Positions 41,506 through 51,837 of a stretch of DNA of 64,000 bases are shown here, in pieces. Numbering within the stretch: position 1 is the first letter of the stretch; the number at the start of each line of letters is the position of its first letter. A model generated the notes under the pieces. It was not told where the DNA came from. It ran no database searches and saw only the letters and a list, made by a program, of their open reading frames with translations. The translations under genes and the position numbers were made by a program. This stretch comes from Aedes albopictus (Eukaryota > Arthropoda > Insecta > Diptera > Culicidae): positions 133,118,703 through 133,182,702 of the forward strand of contig NC_085137.1 of the NCBI RefSeq assembly GCF_035046485.1, read 5' to 3'.

Positions 41506-43713
41506 CTATGGCAACTTCAAACTCTCCACCGTATGAGCTGCCTTGATGCGGAAACGCTGCGTCGCTCCTCTGGCCGAGATGAATAGCTCCACCTTCTGCG
41601 AATGCTTCTCTACTCTGGATACTCCCGCTGTCCATGTCACTCTAAGCGGCTGCGTCACTCCTTGGACTTGTAACGCAATCGCCAGCGACTTCTCCAGTAG
41701 CGTATACGACGACCCCTCGTCAAGGAAAGCGATGGTATCGATGGCATTCCTCCCGTTGTACAACGTGATCGGTATCATCCGGAAAATCACCGACTGTCGA
41801 TGGAGATGCACGTTGCAGTTCGCGCCAACGGATTGGTCGATGTGAAGCAGCGGATTATGTCGCTCGGTGCACTGGTTCACGTTGCATCGCAGGTTGAGCT
41901 TGCATCGGGCGCTTCCGTGTTCGTTGAGGCACAGGTAACACAGCTTCCACTTCCGGACCGCCTCCCATCTTTCAGGCAATCGCAGCCTTTTGAAGCTCTC
42001 ACAGTTCCGGATCCGATGATCGTAGCGACCGCAGATCCTGCACGGCTTCTTCTCCCGACTCGGGACTTGATTGGCTGCACTGGCTTCGACACTGTGCGTG
42101 TGCAGGAAGCCTTCTTTCTCCTTCCTTCCGTTCTTCTTCCGGAACGCTTGATCCGATGCGACGGACGCCGACTCGCAATACGGAGTGATCTCGCTAGCAT
42201 CCTTGACAATCCTCGAGAGAAAGTTGGATAATGTCCGGAGCGTCACGAGTTGGGCCTTCCTCCGATACCGCACCCATTCCAGCTGCGTACTGGCCGGTAA
42301 CTTCTCCGTCAACTCCTGTATGAGCATCGGGTTGATGAGATGCGCTGTCAGACCTGTCGCCTCCAAATGATCGGTTAGCTGCTGCACGACGACACCGAAC
42401 TGGATGAACGACGCCAACTTGTCCGCTCTTGGAGACGGTGCCTTCCGCACATTCGACAGCAGCATGTTCAGCAACTGTTCTGGCCTACCGTACAACATCC
42501 GCAAGGTTTTGATGATTTGCGGTACTGCACTCGGAAGTAGGAGCCTGCTTCTTACCGCTTCTAGTGCTTGACCCTTCAAACACTCTTGAAGTCGCGCCAG
42601 ATTCTCGACGTTCGAAAATCCGCACGCCGTTGTGGACGTCTCGTAGGCACTAATGAACATAGGCCATTCTTCGAGTCGCCCCGTGAATGTCGGAAGCTTC
42701 TTCGACAGAAACTGCCGAGCGGAGAGTTGAGCCTTCGTTGGACCACGCACCATTACCTCGGATTGCATTCCGAAGTCTTCTTCCTGCGACGAACTCTCTT
42801 CTTCCGACTCCGAATCCGATTCTTCGGACTCCTCTTCACTTGGTTCGCTGGCTTCGTACGAGCGTAGAGCGACGTCTTCTTCAAACTGCGGCCTCTTCTT
42901 CTTCTTCTGCACCTCCGGGTGCCCGAGTGGAGTTTTCTTGTTGCCCACCGGTGGGAGCGAGGTTATGTCCTGCAGGACGGGTGGTGCAATCCCAAATACT
43001 TTCGGAGTGGAGAACTTGCTGAAGGCTCCTCGGTAATCCTCGCGATCTGCTTTGGCCGGTTTAGCTAGATTCCGGTCCGATTTGCCCGACTTTCGCTTCT
43101 CAGGCTCCTCTTCTTCCGGCTGTTTCATTCCCGGCTTCGCTTGCTTGGACTTCCTACCTTCCTTGTATCCTCCTTTTCCGCCTCCGGATGCTCCACCTTC
43201 CTCCAGGTCGGCTACCTCTTCCCTCGCCGAATCGAGCTTCACTTTCTCCAGCTTCTCCTGCACCTGCTTCAGCACTTCTTCGCGCTTCTTCCGGTGCGCT
43301 TCTTCTTCGGCCGCTTGTAGCTCCATTTGCTCCTTCTCGTACGCCAACTCCATTTCGCGCCTTTCTCTTTCCGCTTCCTGCCTCAGCAGAAACAGCTTCT
43401 TTTGGTGTTCCAGCCGCTTCCTGTGTAGGATCGTTTGCAGTTCCATGGCCTGTCTCTCCTTCTCCATCTCCTTCTCGAGTTTCTCGCACTCCTCTTCCAG
43501 GCCGGGAGGCCCCTCTTTGTCCGCCGAACGCCGCAGACACTCTTCACAGGACCACGAAACATCCCTCACTTCAGCCGAAACACCGGCGCACCCGAAATGG
43601 TACCAACGCTGGCAATGGTCACAAAACACCATCTCACTTTCGTCATCATCCGGACGACGACATCCCGCGCAGTTGAAACCCGTCTTTTCTGGATCTTGAT
43701 TCAGTCGCGACAT
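41506..43713 (-). CDS. BEL Gag-protease with N-terminal PHD finger (about 735 aa)
   Basis: ATG at 43713-43711 (MSRLNQDPEKTG). A PHD-type zinc finger follows at residues ~17-63: CAGCRRPDDDE, then VFCDHCQRWYHFGC, then WSCEECLR (Cys4-His-Cys3 pattern). Residues ~75-180 form a highly charged coiled coil rich in E, K, R and Q. A basic and an acidic linker come next, then the BEL gag core from LSARQFLSKKLPTFTGRLEE, two cysteine knuckles (CRICGRYDHRIRNC and CYLCLNEHGSARC) and the protease region with AFLDEGSSYTLLE. It ends at TAG (41508-41506) after VESLKLP. BEL elements normally continue in frame into RT, so the TAG is probably a nonsense mutation; a programmed readthrough cannot be excluded. Confidence 0.85.
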   Translation of the reverse strand: MSRLNQDPEKTGFNCAGCRRPDDDESEMVFCDHCQRWYHFGCAGVSAEVRDVSWSCEECLRRSADKEGPPGLEEECEKLEKEMEKERQAMELQTILHRKRLEHQKKLFLLRQEAERERREMELAYEKEQMELQAAEEEAHRKKREEVLKQVQEKLEKVKLDSAREEVADLEEGGASGGGKGGYKEGRKSKQAKPGMKQPEEEEPEKRKSGKSDRNLAKPAKADREDYRGAFSKFSTPKVFGIAPPVLQDITSLPPVGNKKTPLGHPEVQKKKKRPQFEEDVALRSYEASEPSEEESEESDSESEEESSSQEEDFGMQSEVMVRGPTKAQLSARQFLSKKLPTFTGRLEEWPMFISAYETSTTACGFSNVENLARLQECLKGQALEAVRSRLLLPSAVPQIIKTLRMLYGRPEQLLNMLLSNVRKAPSPRADKLASFIQFGVVVQQLTDHLEATGLTAHLINPMLIQELTEKLPASTQLEWVRYRRKAQLVTLRTLSNFLSRIVKDASEITPYCESASVASDQAFRKKNGRKEKEGFLHTHSVEASAANQVPSREKKPCRICGRYDHRIRNCESFKRLRLPERWEAVRKWKLCYLCLNEHGSARCKLNLRCNVNQCTERHNPLLHIDQSVGANCNVHLHRQSVIFRMIPITLYNGRNAIDTIAFLDEGSSYTLLEKSLAIALQVQGVTQPLRVTWTAGVSRVEKHSQKVELFISARGATQRFRIKAAHTVESLKLP

Positions 43714-43732
43714 TATAAAATTTTTAAGAAAA

Positions 43733-44232
43733 TGTTCGGACGACTTAGAAACCAATTTTCACAGCAGTGTGTTTCGTTTACAGCAGCTTAAAACTAAATT
43801 TATTGCGTTAATTATCATTAAGTGTCACAAATATTTACAAACTTACATTTTATAGTTTCCTTTTAATTCCCGTTTTGTTCTTCACAGGTAATATCCGACT
43901 GCTCGGGACTCGCCAGCTAATCTACAATTCATTTCAATAAATATCGAATCACATATACATTTTTAATACTATTCTACTTACAAACAAATCCGAAACGACT
44001 CAAGCAATCTCCGGACTATTTATTCTTTCACCTTCAACTTCCAATTCAATTAAAAACTCCTAATTACTTCCAAATTTAACTGTTTCAATTCACTTTCAAC
44101 AAATCGCAATGGCACCGATTCTCTAACTCGCTACTTCTATTTCTTTATTTACATTCTCTCACCCCGTCTGAATTCAGCTACCAAATTTTCGCCTACCTTT
44201 TCTGCACCTAGTTTGCACTGTGGCGCTACCTA
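43733..44232 (-). repeat. 5' LTR of BEL element, outer end missing
   Basis: Homologous to 27445-27953 up to GCGCTACCTA at 44232, then replaced by MITE sequence. It differs from the other LTR by about half a dozen substitutions and small indels. Confidence 0.8.
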
Positions 44233-45598
44233 CACTCTGAAAATATTTCACGTCGTTGGTACGTGAAAACATACGTAAAATTTTTCCATCGCACTTTCCA
44301 CGTAACAGCTACGTGGATTGTGAGTGACGGAACTCAATTCCTCGTATCTCAAGGTCACTGAGATTTCACGTACTAGCTACGTGGAAATTTAGGTATTTTT
44401 ACTGGATGCCTTTAATGGTACTTGCCTGTTATCCATTTAGTTACCTTTTCATTTCAAAAGTTGTACCGGGACATAACCTAGTTCCAATCACTTTTTCTGT
44501 TAATAATTCCGTTCACACCTGAGACGAGACTCGCGAAGAGGAAAAAAAGCAACGTCAAGTGCAGCCCAACTGAGCTGTCAGTTGTAGCCCGTTTGATTAC
44601 GTTACCTAAAACGAGGAAAGTATTGCTATCCGAGATAAATGCTGAAGCCAAAATTCACTCCGAGCAGCATTTTCTTCTCCTGTACTGTCAAAAATAAATT
44701 GAAAACAAAATATTCCAATGATTACTTTGCTTGGCGATTGTTGGCGATGCAAAATTTCACCTCAACATGATTTTGTGCGTGAATGGGATTCAGTCACACT
44801 GCACGTGAGGTGATGCGGTCACGTACGTGTTTGAACCACCAGCCCAAAACATAATGTCAACACAGATAGGAAGAAGAAAAAAATAACAAAGTGGAGAAAA
44901 AGAAGACCGTCTTCGCGAGTCTCGTCTCAGGTTCACACCATTTGTTTTGTATGGTGTGAACGGAATTAGGAACCGAAGAAAGTGATTGGAATAGGGTGAT
45001 GTTACGGTACATAAAAGCTGAATGCTAAACGTATTATTTAATGTGTTCATATGTTTCAATAATACATGAATTTTTATTTTATTTTTTTGAATAACACAAA
45101 TTCCGGCACTCGGAAACATAGAAAGGACGAATGGGAATGGCCTTTAATCGACTTGAACTCCGCACCGCATGCGCTGGTCTTCATGGCTCGGTGCTTCTAG
45201 TCGGTGCTATCCGTACCTGAAATTCGACATAATCTTTTCAATGAGCTACAAAACAATTAAATAGTTATAGAAAAACCTGTAGATACTCGAGAAGACGAAG
45301 TGATGATTGCTGCTGCTTGCTAACTAAAATGTTAGGTTAGAAATTATTGTTTACATTCTTGAGTGGCAGTGGAGCACTCATTTCCACCCAACAACCACGT
45401 AGCATTGACGTGAAAAATAGGCGGAAAAATATGCTACGTGAAAAATCACGTAGCTCTTACTACAAACATCAGTGAGTGCCATGTGGGTCCAGTAAATCTG
45501 AGTTGAGTGACGAAAACGGCAGCTTACGTGATTTTTCACGTAGCATTGATGTTTGGATTATTTTGAGTGTAGCATTGATGTTTGGATTATTTTGAGTG
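44233..45598. mobile_element. TA-target inverted-repeat element (CACTC ends), with nested MITE
   Basis: The left end CACTCTGAAAATATTTCACG and right end ATTATTTTGAGTG are inverted, flanked by TA (44231-44232 and 45570-45571 or 45599-45600). Subterminal TTTCACGTA/TACGTGAAA motifs occur many times in both orientations. There is no transposase. The right terminus is duplicated in tandem. Confidence 0.65.
44519..44930. mobile_element. hAT-like MITE with 8-bp target duplication
   Basis: TIR CTGAGACGAGACTCGCGAAG and its reverse complement bound a 412-bp element, flanked by perfect GTTCACAC duplications (44511-44518 and 44931-44938). An 8-bp duplication is typical of hAT elements. No coding capacity. 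Confidence 0.85.
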
Positions 45599-45599
45599 T
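45542..45599 (+). repeat. Tandem duplication of a 29-bp MITE end
   Basis: AGCATTGATGTTTGGATTAT plus TTTGAGTGT occurs twice head to tail, exact by eye. Confidence 0.9.
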
Positions 45600-45600
45600 A

Positions 45601-46876
45601 CACTCAGAAATAAAAGTATACACAGAATAACTATTATTTATGCATTTTGTATCCGCATCTCTCTCACTCTCTTTCTGTTTTCATGCTATCTGGTGCTTCA
45701 CCTGGGTTGACGAAACACTTCTTTTCAACCCAGGCTAAACGTTAGGATGTTAGGATCACCATGCACAAGCATGGATGGGACTGTAAAAGAATCGGCGACA
45801 GTGATGAAGTTTTTTGTTACGTGCTTGAGTTTGTTATTATTTCAAATTTTTAAGGTAAATAAAGAACGTGCAAGAGAAATTTTTGATAATTAAACGTTTC
45901 TGTAATGGTGGTATTTGGTACAATATGTTACAAATAGAACATAATGAACTAAAATACCACCATTATAGAATTGTTTCTCCTAAATTTAACCTCATTTGAA
46001 CATATTTTGTGTATGCTTTAAACAGCTTAAAACAACCATCTGATACAGTTCGTTTAAGCCTCAAGTTTAAAGTTGTGTAAAGCATAAACATGCTTGGAAA
46101 TACCATGAGAATGAATGAGCTGTCAAACCATCAACAATAAATATTGTTAATGGACGCATAATATGATTAAGCCAACCATATTTCTTGCTCCAATCAATTC
46201 ATCAATTTTGACCAATTCAAGCTTCTGTTATGCTTCATCCTATGATATTATGCGTGATTCAATCTCAAAAAGGGATTATATAAAAGTCAGTGCACAAATG
46301 TGCTTGTTCGCGACCGAAATATGATTGACAAAACTTTATATTTTTCTCCGTGTATATAGCTGTTTAAACAACAACCATATACACTTTTAATCAAATCTTG
46401 AAATGATCTTTTGCAAGTGGATAAGTATTGAATAATAGCCCATTCAAGAGCTAAATAAGTTTTTGCAATTTACAATCATAATACGCAAGTTTACTCAATA
46501 GGAATGTGTGGCGTAACGGCCTACTTTTCCTGGTGTGTAGAAGTGTTGCATAATGAAGCACATTATGCAACAGAAAAGTGTTGCATAATGATGTATATTA
46601 CGCAACACTTTTCAATACCCAAATATAATTCGTGAAAAGGAGCAGTTATTGACCTGCACACGTCTTTCGTCGATTCTCACGCCGCCTCTATGCCTATTTC
46701 GCTGTTCAAATTTAAATTGTATGCAATCGAAAGATTTGTATCGATGAAAAGAATTCGTAACAGCAACTGAAGCTACTCTTGATTGCGCGACGAGACCGCG
46801 AAAACTTTTGACAACTCTGCTGTGCCTGCTATGCCACAGCCTACCTGATCATAAAAAAAGCGCAGATGGATGCTCG
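45601..46876. other. Repeat-rich non-coding DNA
   Basis: Starts with CACTCAGAAATAAAAG, itself like an element terminus. It contains TATTATGC and GTTGCATAATG motifs in both orientations near 46540-46615. No gene recognised. It ends at the copia C target site, GCTCG. Confidence 0.45.
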
Positions 46877-47166
46877 TGACGGACTGTGCAGAGTCCGGCG
46901 TGCAGCAGAATAACGCGTTCGTGGGGAAAATTCGGTGCAGCGGAAAATCACACGCGAAACAAGAGATTTATGCGGAATACAAAAGAAAGAACTTTATTAA
47001 CGGTTTCTAGTTACAGAGTTATCGGACACGTCTTTACGCGTTGGCTTTCGGTTGGGGTAATGATTTTGCTCTACACCCACCGCGTGGGTTGACTGACAGC
47101 TCTCTGAGCTGTGGAGAGAATCCGAGGGGTGCGTCGATGCGGAGCTAGGTGCATTGCATCTCCACA
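46877..47166 (-). repeat. 3' LTR of copia C
   Basis: 290 bp; appears identical to 51466-51755. Confidence 0.95.
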
Positions 47167-47173
47167 CTCCTCC

Positions 47174-50100
47174 TCAATGCACATAGCTTCCGGTCTCCTG
47201 CCGTAAGCCGAGTGCTTCGCAGAACTGCATGTGCTTGGTTGGACCCAACGGTTTGGTCATCACGTCGGCTGTCATACTTTCCGTCGGGCAATACACGAGT
47301 TCGACGACCTTCTTGTTGCACAACTGCTGGACAAACTTCTGGCGAGTATCGATGTGCTTCGATTTCCGGCTCGCCCTTTCACATTTCACGAAGGACAAAC
47401 AGCCTTGATTGTCTTCGCGGATTACCGTCGGTTGCGCTTGAGGTTGGCCGAGGTCGCTGAGCAGCTTCCGTAGCCAGACGGCCTCTTGGCAGGCCTCGCT
47501 TAAGGCCACATATTCGGCCTCCATGGACGAGAGCGTGACACTTCCTTGCTTGCGGCTCGCCCACGAAATTGCCGATCCGCCGAAGAAGAACACCATCCCC
47601 GATGTCGATTGCCGATCCGCCGGGTCACCGGCCCAGTCGGCGTCAGAGTATCCGTTCAGCTGTTGATCTGGATCACCACCTACCACGAGATAATGACCGC
47701 TTGTCTGCTTCAGATACCGCAACGTTCGCTTTGCGGCCGTCCAATCACGTTGAGTCGGACCACAAAACTTCCTGCCGAGAATAGCCGCGGCGTTGGCGAT
47801 ATCCGGACGAGCGACCACTGCCAGATACAACAGACCTCCTACAAGACTCCGATATTGCGTGGAATCCTCTAGAGCTTCACTGTTTTCTTCGGTCTTCAGG
47901 TAACCTGGATCCATTGGCGACCTTGCCCCTTTTGCTTCTCCCATTCCGTGACTGCTGACGAGCTTCTCGATGTAAGCTTTCAAACGAATCTTGAACGCTG
48001 CTTCCTCTCGTTTCACATCCAGTCCAAGGAAGTGGGACACTGGCCCCAACGATGTTAGGTCGAACTCCACCTTCAAGCTTTGAAACACCTTCTCGATTTC
48101 ACTCTCCGAGGCTGACGCTATTAACAGGTCGTCGACGTAGACCAGCAGGTACGCTTCGCCGCCGTCGCTCCGGACGTAGAGGCAGGGATCAGCCGCCGAC
48201 GCCTTGAATCCGAGCTTCGAAAGGACTTCGTTCAGCCGCCGGTTCCAGCACCTTGCGGATTGCCGGAGGCCATATATGCTTCGTTTCAACCTGCACACCA
48301 ATTGCTTCGGACCTTTCTTTTCGAACCCTGGAGGCTGCCTCATATAGATTTCTTCGTCGAGGGAGCCGTGAAGGTAGGCAGCCTTCACATCGAAATGGTG
48401 GACGTGGAACTTTCTGGTGGCAGCAACAGCGAGGAACGCACGCAGTGACACATGGCTTGACACTGGCGCGTACACGTCGCTGAAATCAACTCCTTCACGC
48501 TGACTGTAGCCCTGAGCTACTATCCTGGCCTTGTGCTTCACCGGTTCCCCATTCTCGTAACACTTCAGTTTGAAGACCCACTTGGATCCGACAACCTTCT
48601 TTCCTTGTGGCAGGGTTGCCAGCTCCCAAGTTCCATTGCGTTTGTGGGCTTCGAGCTCCTCCTTCATGGCGTTACGCCACTGTGGGTCCTTCATGGCATC
48701 TCCGTAGTTGCTGGGTTCCTCAAATGCACAGGACGCTTTTTCGATTACACTTTCCAGTACGTAGTCCCCAAGCCGTAGCGGTTGCACACCGCGGGTGGAG
48801 CGCGTTGACCGCCGGACGACTTCCTGATCTTCACCGATTGACTCGGCATCTTCGTAGAGGTCTTCGCAATCGGACCCGTCCTTCAACGGATCCTGGTCCT
48901 TCAACGACTCGTCCTGCAATATGCATTCTCGCTCATCCTGCTTCGATGCACTTCGCCGGGGCTTGGAATGGCCTTCTTCCTTCACCGGAATCTCGACGCA
49001 CGACGATCCGTTGCCCAACTCCAAGAATCGTGCATCCCTGCTGACGGTTATCAAGTCTGTCTCTCGATCCAGGAATCGGTACCCCTTGTGTTCCATGGAG
49101 TACCCGACGAACACAAGTTTGCGCGCCTTGCTGTCCATCTTCGCACGCTTCACTGCCGGAACGTGCACGTACGCTTCACTGCCGAACACGCGCAGGTGTG
49201 ACAGATCCGGCTTTCGCCCCCACCATAGCTCGTAGGGCGTCCTTCCGATCGATCTTGACAGCAGCCGATTCTGGAGATAAGTGGCTGTCAGCACTGCTTC
49301 TCCCCAGTAGCGCTTTTCCAATCCGGCGTCGATCAGCATACAGGTGGCCATCTCGGTGATCGTCCTGTTCTTTCGCTCGGCTACGCCGTTCTGTTGAGGA
49401 GAGTAGGGTGTGGTGAACTGCGCCTTTATTCCCTCTTCACGGTAGAACTTTCGCAGCTCCTTGTTGTCGAATTCTCCTCCTCCATCCGAGCGGACCACAG
49501 CGGGTTTGCGGCCTAACGTGTTCTCCACCCAACGCACATAGTCCTTCAGGTTAGCGGCCGCCTCGGATTTATGCTTGAGCAGGTACGTCACGGTAAAGCG
49601 ACTGTAGTCGTCGATAACGTGCATAACGTAGCGGTTGCCACTCGGAGTCTCGTTCTTCATGGGACCGCAGAGATCCGTGTGCACGATGTCCAGTACACGG
49701 TTGGATTTCCGCTCGACGACCTCCGGAAACGGCGCCCTTGCCGACTTCCCCTCCATACAGGTTTCGCAAATAAGTTTTAACCCACAGTCGCTTACCTTGA
49801 TTCCGTCGACCATACCTTCCTTCAGCATCCGCTCGGTGGCAGCCCAATCGCGATGACCGAGCCGGCGATGCCACTGGTGTTGGCAGTTCTCCCGGTGCTG
49901 GCTGTCGATCGCCTTCATTGCTGCACCAGCTACCCGAAGGTGGTACAATCCTCCGCAGCGAGCTCCAGTTACGACCGTTTCGCCGTTCGAGTCGACGATC
50001 TTGCAATCTTCTTTGCCGAAGCAAACACTCAAGTTCTTCTGCGCTAGCTTACTCACCGACACGAGGCTAGTCGCAAGGCCCGGCACGAATTTTACGTCAC

Positions 50101-51091
50101 TCATGTCGATCCGAACGATATTGTCATCTTCATCAAATCCGTAAAGCACTCCGCGTCCTTCTCCGAGTATTTGCGTCTTCTGTCCGTCGGCCATCGTAAT
50201 CCAGCCGCCCGCGAACTCGGTCAGTTCCGAGAAGAACGCTCTGTCACTCGTCATATGGGCACTAGCCCCACTGTCGATGAGCCACGAACGAGAATCCCTA
50301 TCGACCGTAAACGCGACGTGCTTCACATCACTGTGTGCCGTTTTGGCTTTTCGGGCTTCTTCTTTTCGGCCTTTTGGCCCACTGTCTTCTTTCTTCAGCT
50401 GCTCCTTGTACTTCCGGCAGTTCCGCCGGAGATGTCCGGGCATGTTGCAGAAGTGGCACTTGCGCATTTCCTTTTTCACTTCCGAGCGCATTGCCTTTTC
50501 CTGCTTCGAACCACTCGCGCCCGCATCACGTTCCAAACGGCGACCGTATTCATCCGACAGTTTCGCTTTCACCACTTCCACGGTGATTTCATCATCCGGA
50601 CGACTGTCTAACGCGGACACCAAACTGTCGAACGATCGCGGGAGGCTCCGCAGGAGCATGCACACTTTGGTATCTTTATCGAGGGTCATCCCCGCGGCCT
50701 CCAATCCGTCGAACAAATTGTCCACTTCGAGCAGGTGTTGCTCGAGATTTCCGCCCTCACTCAAGTTAATCGCGCACAGTTTCTTGAGGAGCGAAACGCG
50801 TACCGATCGCGACGTTTTCTCGTGATAGCTCCGGAGCGCGACGAAAGCATCCCGGGCGTGCACGCACTTTTTAACGAGAGGCAGCTGGCTGTCCTCTAGG
50901 AGCAGCACAATCGTGGCCTTCGCTTTTCGGTCATCGTTCACCCAATCGTCATCGCGGTCGTCTTCGTCCGGCAAATTCTCGGTCACAACACCCCACAAGT
51001 TTTCGCGGCACAACAACATTTCGAGTCGGATTTTCCATGTCTGCCAGTTTGTTCCGGAAAGCTTCGGAACGGCGAACCTGGCATCAGACAT
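47174..51091 (-). CDS. Copia C Gag-Pol polyprotein (1305 aa, intact)
   Basis: ATG at 51091-51089 (MSDARFAVPKLSGTNW). Gag has the knuckle CHFCNMPGHLRRNC near 50450. Protease: LIDSGASAHMTSD near 50290. Pre-integrase: CQHQWHRRLGHRD to CETCMEGKSAR. Integrase: HTDLCGPMKN, RSDGGGEFDN and SPQQNGVAERKN. RT: HFDVKAAYLHGSL, MRQPPGF, SIYGLRQSARCWN and catalytic YVDD at 48139-48128. RNase H: YSDADWAGDPADRQS, SSMEAEYVALSEACQE, RKSKHIDTRQKF and ESMTADVMTKPLG. The stop is 7 bp before the 3' LTR. All expected domains are present in order, and the length fits a full copia polyprotein. Confidence 0.95.
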   Translation of the reverse strand: MSDARFAVPKLSGTNWQTWKIRLEMLLCRENLWGVVTENLPDEDDRDDDWVNDDRKAKATIVLLLEDSQLPLVKKCVHARDAFVALRSYHEKTSRSVRVSLLKKLCAINLSEGGNLEQHLLEVDNLFDGLEAAGMTLDKDTKVCMLLRSLPRSFDSLVSALDSRPDDEITVEVVKAKLSDEYGRRLERDAGASGSKQEKAMRSEVKKEMRKCHFCNMPGHLRRNCRKYKEQLKKEDSGPKGRKEEARKAKTAHSDVKHVAFTVDRDSRSWLIDSGASAHMTSDRAFFSELTEFAGGWITMADGQKTQILGEGRGVLYGFDEDDNIVRIDMSDVKFVPGLATSLVSVSKLAQKNLSVCFGKEDCKIVDSNGETVVTGARCGGLYHLRVAGAAMKAIDSQHRENCQHQWHRRLGHRDWAATERMLKEGMVDGIKVSDCGLKLICETCMEGKSARAPFPEVVERKSNRVLDIVHTDLCGPMKNETPSGNRYVMHVIDDYSRFTVTYLLKHKSEAAANLKDYVRWVENTLGRKPAVVRSDGGGEFDNKELRKFYREEGIKAQFTTPYSPQQNGVAERKNRTITEMATCMLIDAGLEKRYWGEAVLTATYLQNRLLSRSIGRTPYELWWGRKPDLSHLRVFGSEAYVHVPAVKRAKMDSKARKLVFVGYSMEHKGYRFLDRETDLITVSRDARFLELGNGSSCVEIPVKEEGHSKPRRSASKQDERECILQDESLKDQDPLKDGSDCEDLYEDAESIGEDQEVVRRSTRSTRGVQPLRLGDYVLESVIEKASCAFEEPSNYGDAMKDPQWRNAMKEELEAHKRNGTWELATLPQGKKVVGSKWVFKLKCYENGEPVKHKARIVAQGYSQREGVDFSDVYAPVSSHVSLRAFLAVAATRKFHVHHFDVKAAYLHGSLDEEIYMRQPPGFEKKGPKQLVCRLKRSIYGLRQSARCWNRRLNEVLSKLGFKASAADPCLYVRSDGGEAYLLVYVDDLLIASASESEIEKVFQSLKVEFDLTSLGPVSHFLGLDVKREEAAFKIRLKAYIEKLVSSHGMGEAKGARSPMDPGYLKTEENSEALEDSTQYRSLVGGLLYLAVVARPDIANAAAILGRKFCGPTQRDWTAAKRTLRYLKQTSGHYLVVGGDPDQQLNGYSDADWAGDPADRQSTSGMVFFFGGSAISWASRKQGSVTLSSMEAEYVALSEACQEAVWLRKLLSDLGQPQAQPTVIREDNQGCLSFVKCERASRKSKHIDTRQKFVQQLCNKKVVELVYCPTESMTADVMTKPLGPTKHMQFCEALGLRQETGSYVH

Positions 51092-51465
51092 TTTGGCAAC
51101 ACTCGCGGGTCACTTTTCCGATCAGTGAGAACGTCAACAAAAAACACTCCGAGGTTAGGTTGCCCGGGTGGTTCACTTTTCTTCGAGCAAAATGTGCTCG
51201 GCTGTACACTAGGGAACGATTGAAAAACGAATCACTACTTTCCCTCTTCAAGCGGCGCTGGGGCTCTCGCTCGGAACACTTCTTCTTCTGTTCTTCTCTT
51301 CTTCCTTCTTCCTCCTGGAGGAGTAGTCACTCGCACTTTTCTCTACAGTTTCTGTCTTCCTTTTTCGTCGCCCTCACCCCGGGGCGGAACTCCACGGAAC
51401 TTTTCCGACGGGAAGTATGCACTCGCGAACCGACTTTTTCCGCCACTGCTTCTGGGACCAAAACC

Positions 51466-51755
51466 TGACGGACTGTGCAGAGTCCGGCGTGCAGCAGAAT
51501 AACGCGTTCGTGGGGAAAATTCGGTGCAGCGGAAAATCACACGCGAAACAAGAGATTTATGCGGAATACAAAAGAAAGAACTTTATTAACGGTTTCTAGT
51601 TACAGAGTTATCGGACACGTCTTTACGCGTTGGCTTTCGGTTGGGGTAATGATTTTGCTCTACACCCACCGCGTGGGTTGACTGACAGCTCTCTGAGCTG
51701 TGGAGAGAATCCGAGGGGTGCGTCGATGCGGAGCTAGGTGCATTGCATCTCCACA
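51466..51755 (-). repeat. 5' LTR of copia C
   Basis: 290 bp. Downstream on the minus strand is GGTTTTGGTCCCAGAAGC, a primer-binding-like site starting with the copia GGTT pattern. Confidence 0.93.
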
Positions 51756-51837
51756 GCTCGCACGTGGTTTCCCTTGAAACATGTTTGTGCTACATACTAT
51801 AGACAATATCATTCTCAGTGAATATTTTTGTCATTGC

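Larger units (their letters stand above)
27445..44232 (-). mobile_element. BEL/Pao retrotransposon on the minus strand, split by copia A
   Basis: Two related direct repeats bound it: 27445-27953 (3' LTR) and 43733-44232 (5' LTR, outer end lost at the MITE junction). They differ at several bases and by small indels. Gag-protease, RT and integrase fragments run from 43713 down to 27951 in BEL order. Copia A (29745-39856) sits between RT and integrase. RNase H sequence between the RT and the copia A junction is not recognisable, which implies a deletion or replacement at 39886-40440. Only 19 nt separate the 5' LTR edge from the gag ATG and no primer-binding site is evident. Several stops and frameshifts make it the oldest LTR element in the nest. 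Confidence 0.88.
46877..51755 (-). mobile_element. Ty1/copia retrotransposon C, intact, minus strand
   Basis: LTRs of 290 bp lie at 46877-47166 (3') and 51466-51755 (5'); on the minus strand they begin TGTGGAGATGCAATG and end CCGTCA. No differences were seen. The target duplication is GCTCG (46872-46876 and 51756-51760). A purine tract (minus strand GAGGAGGAG) precedes the 3' LTR. The single ORF is open throughout, so the element is young and potentially autonomous. Its position outside the BEL nest makes it an independent insertion. Confidence 0.95.
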
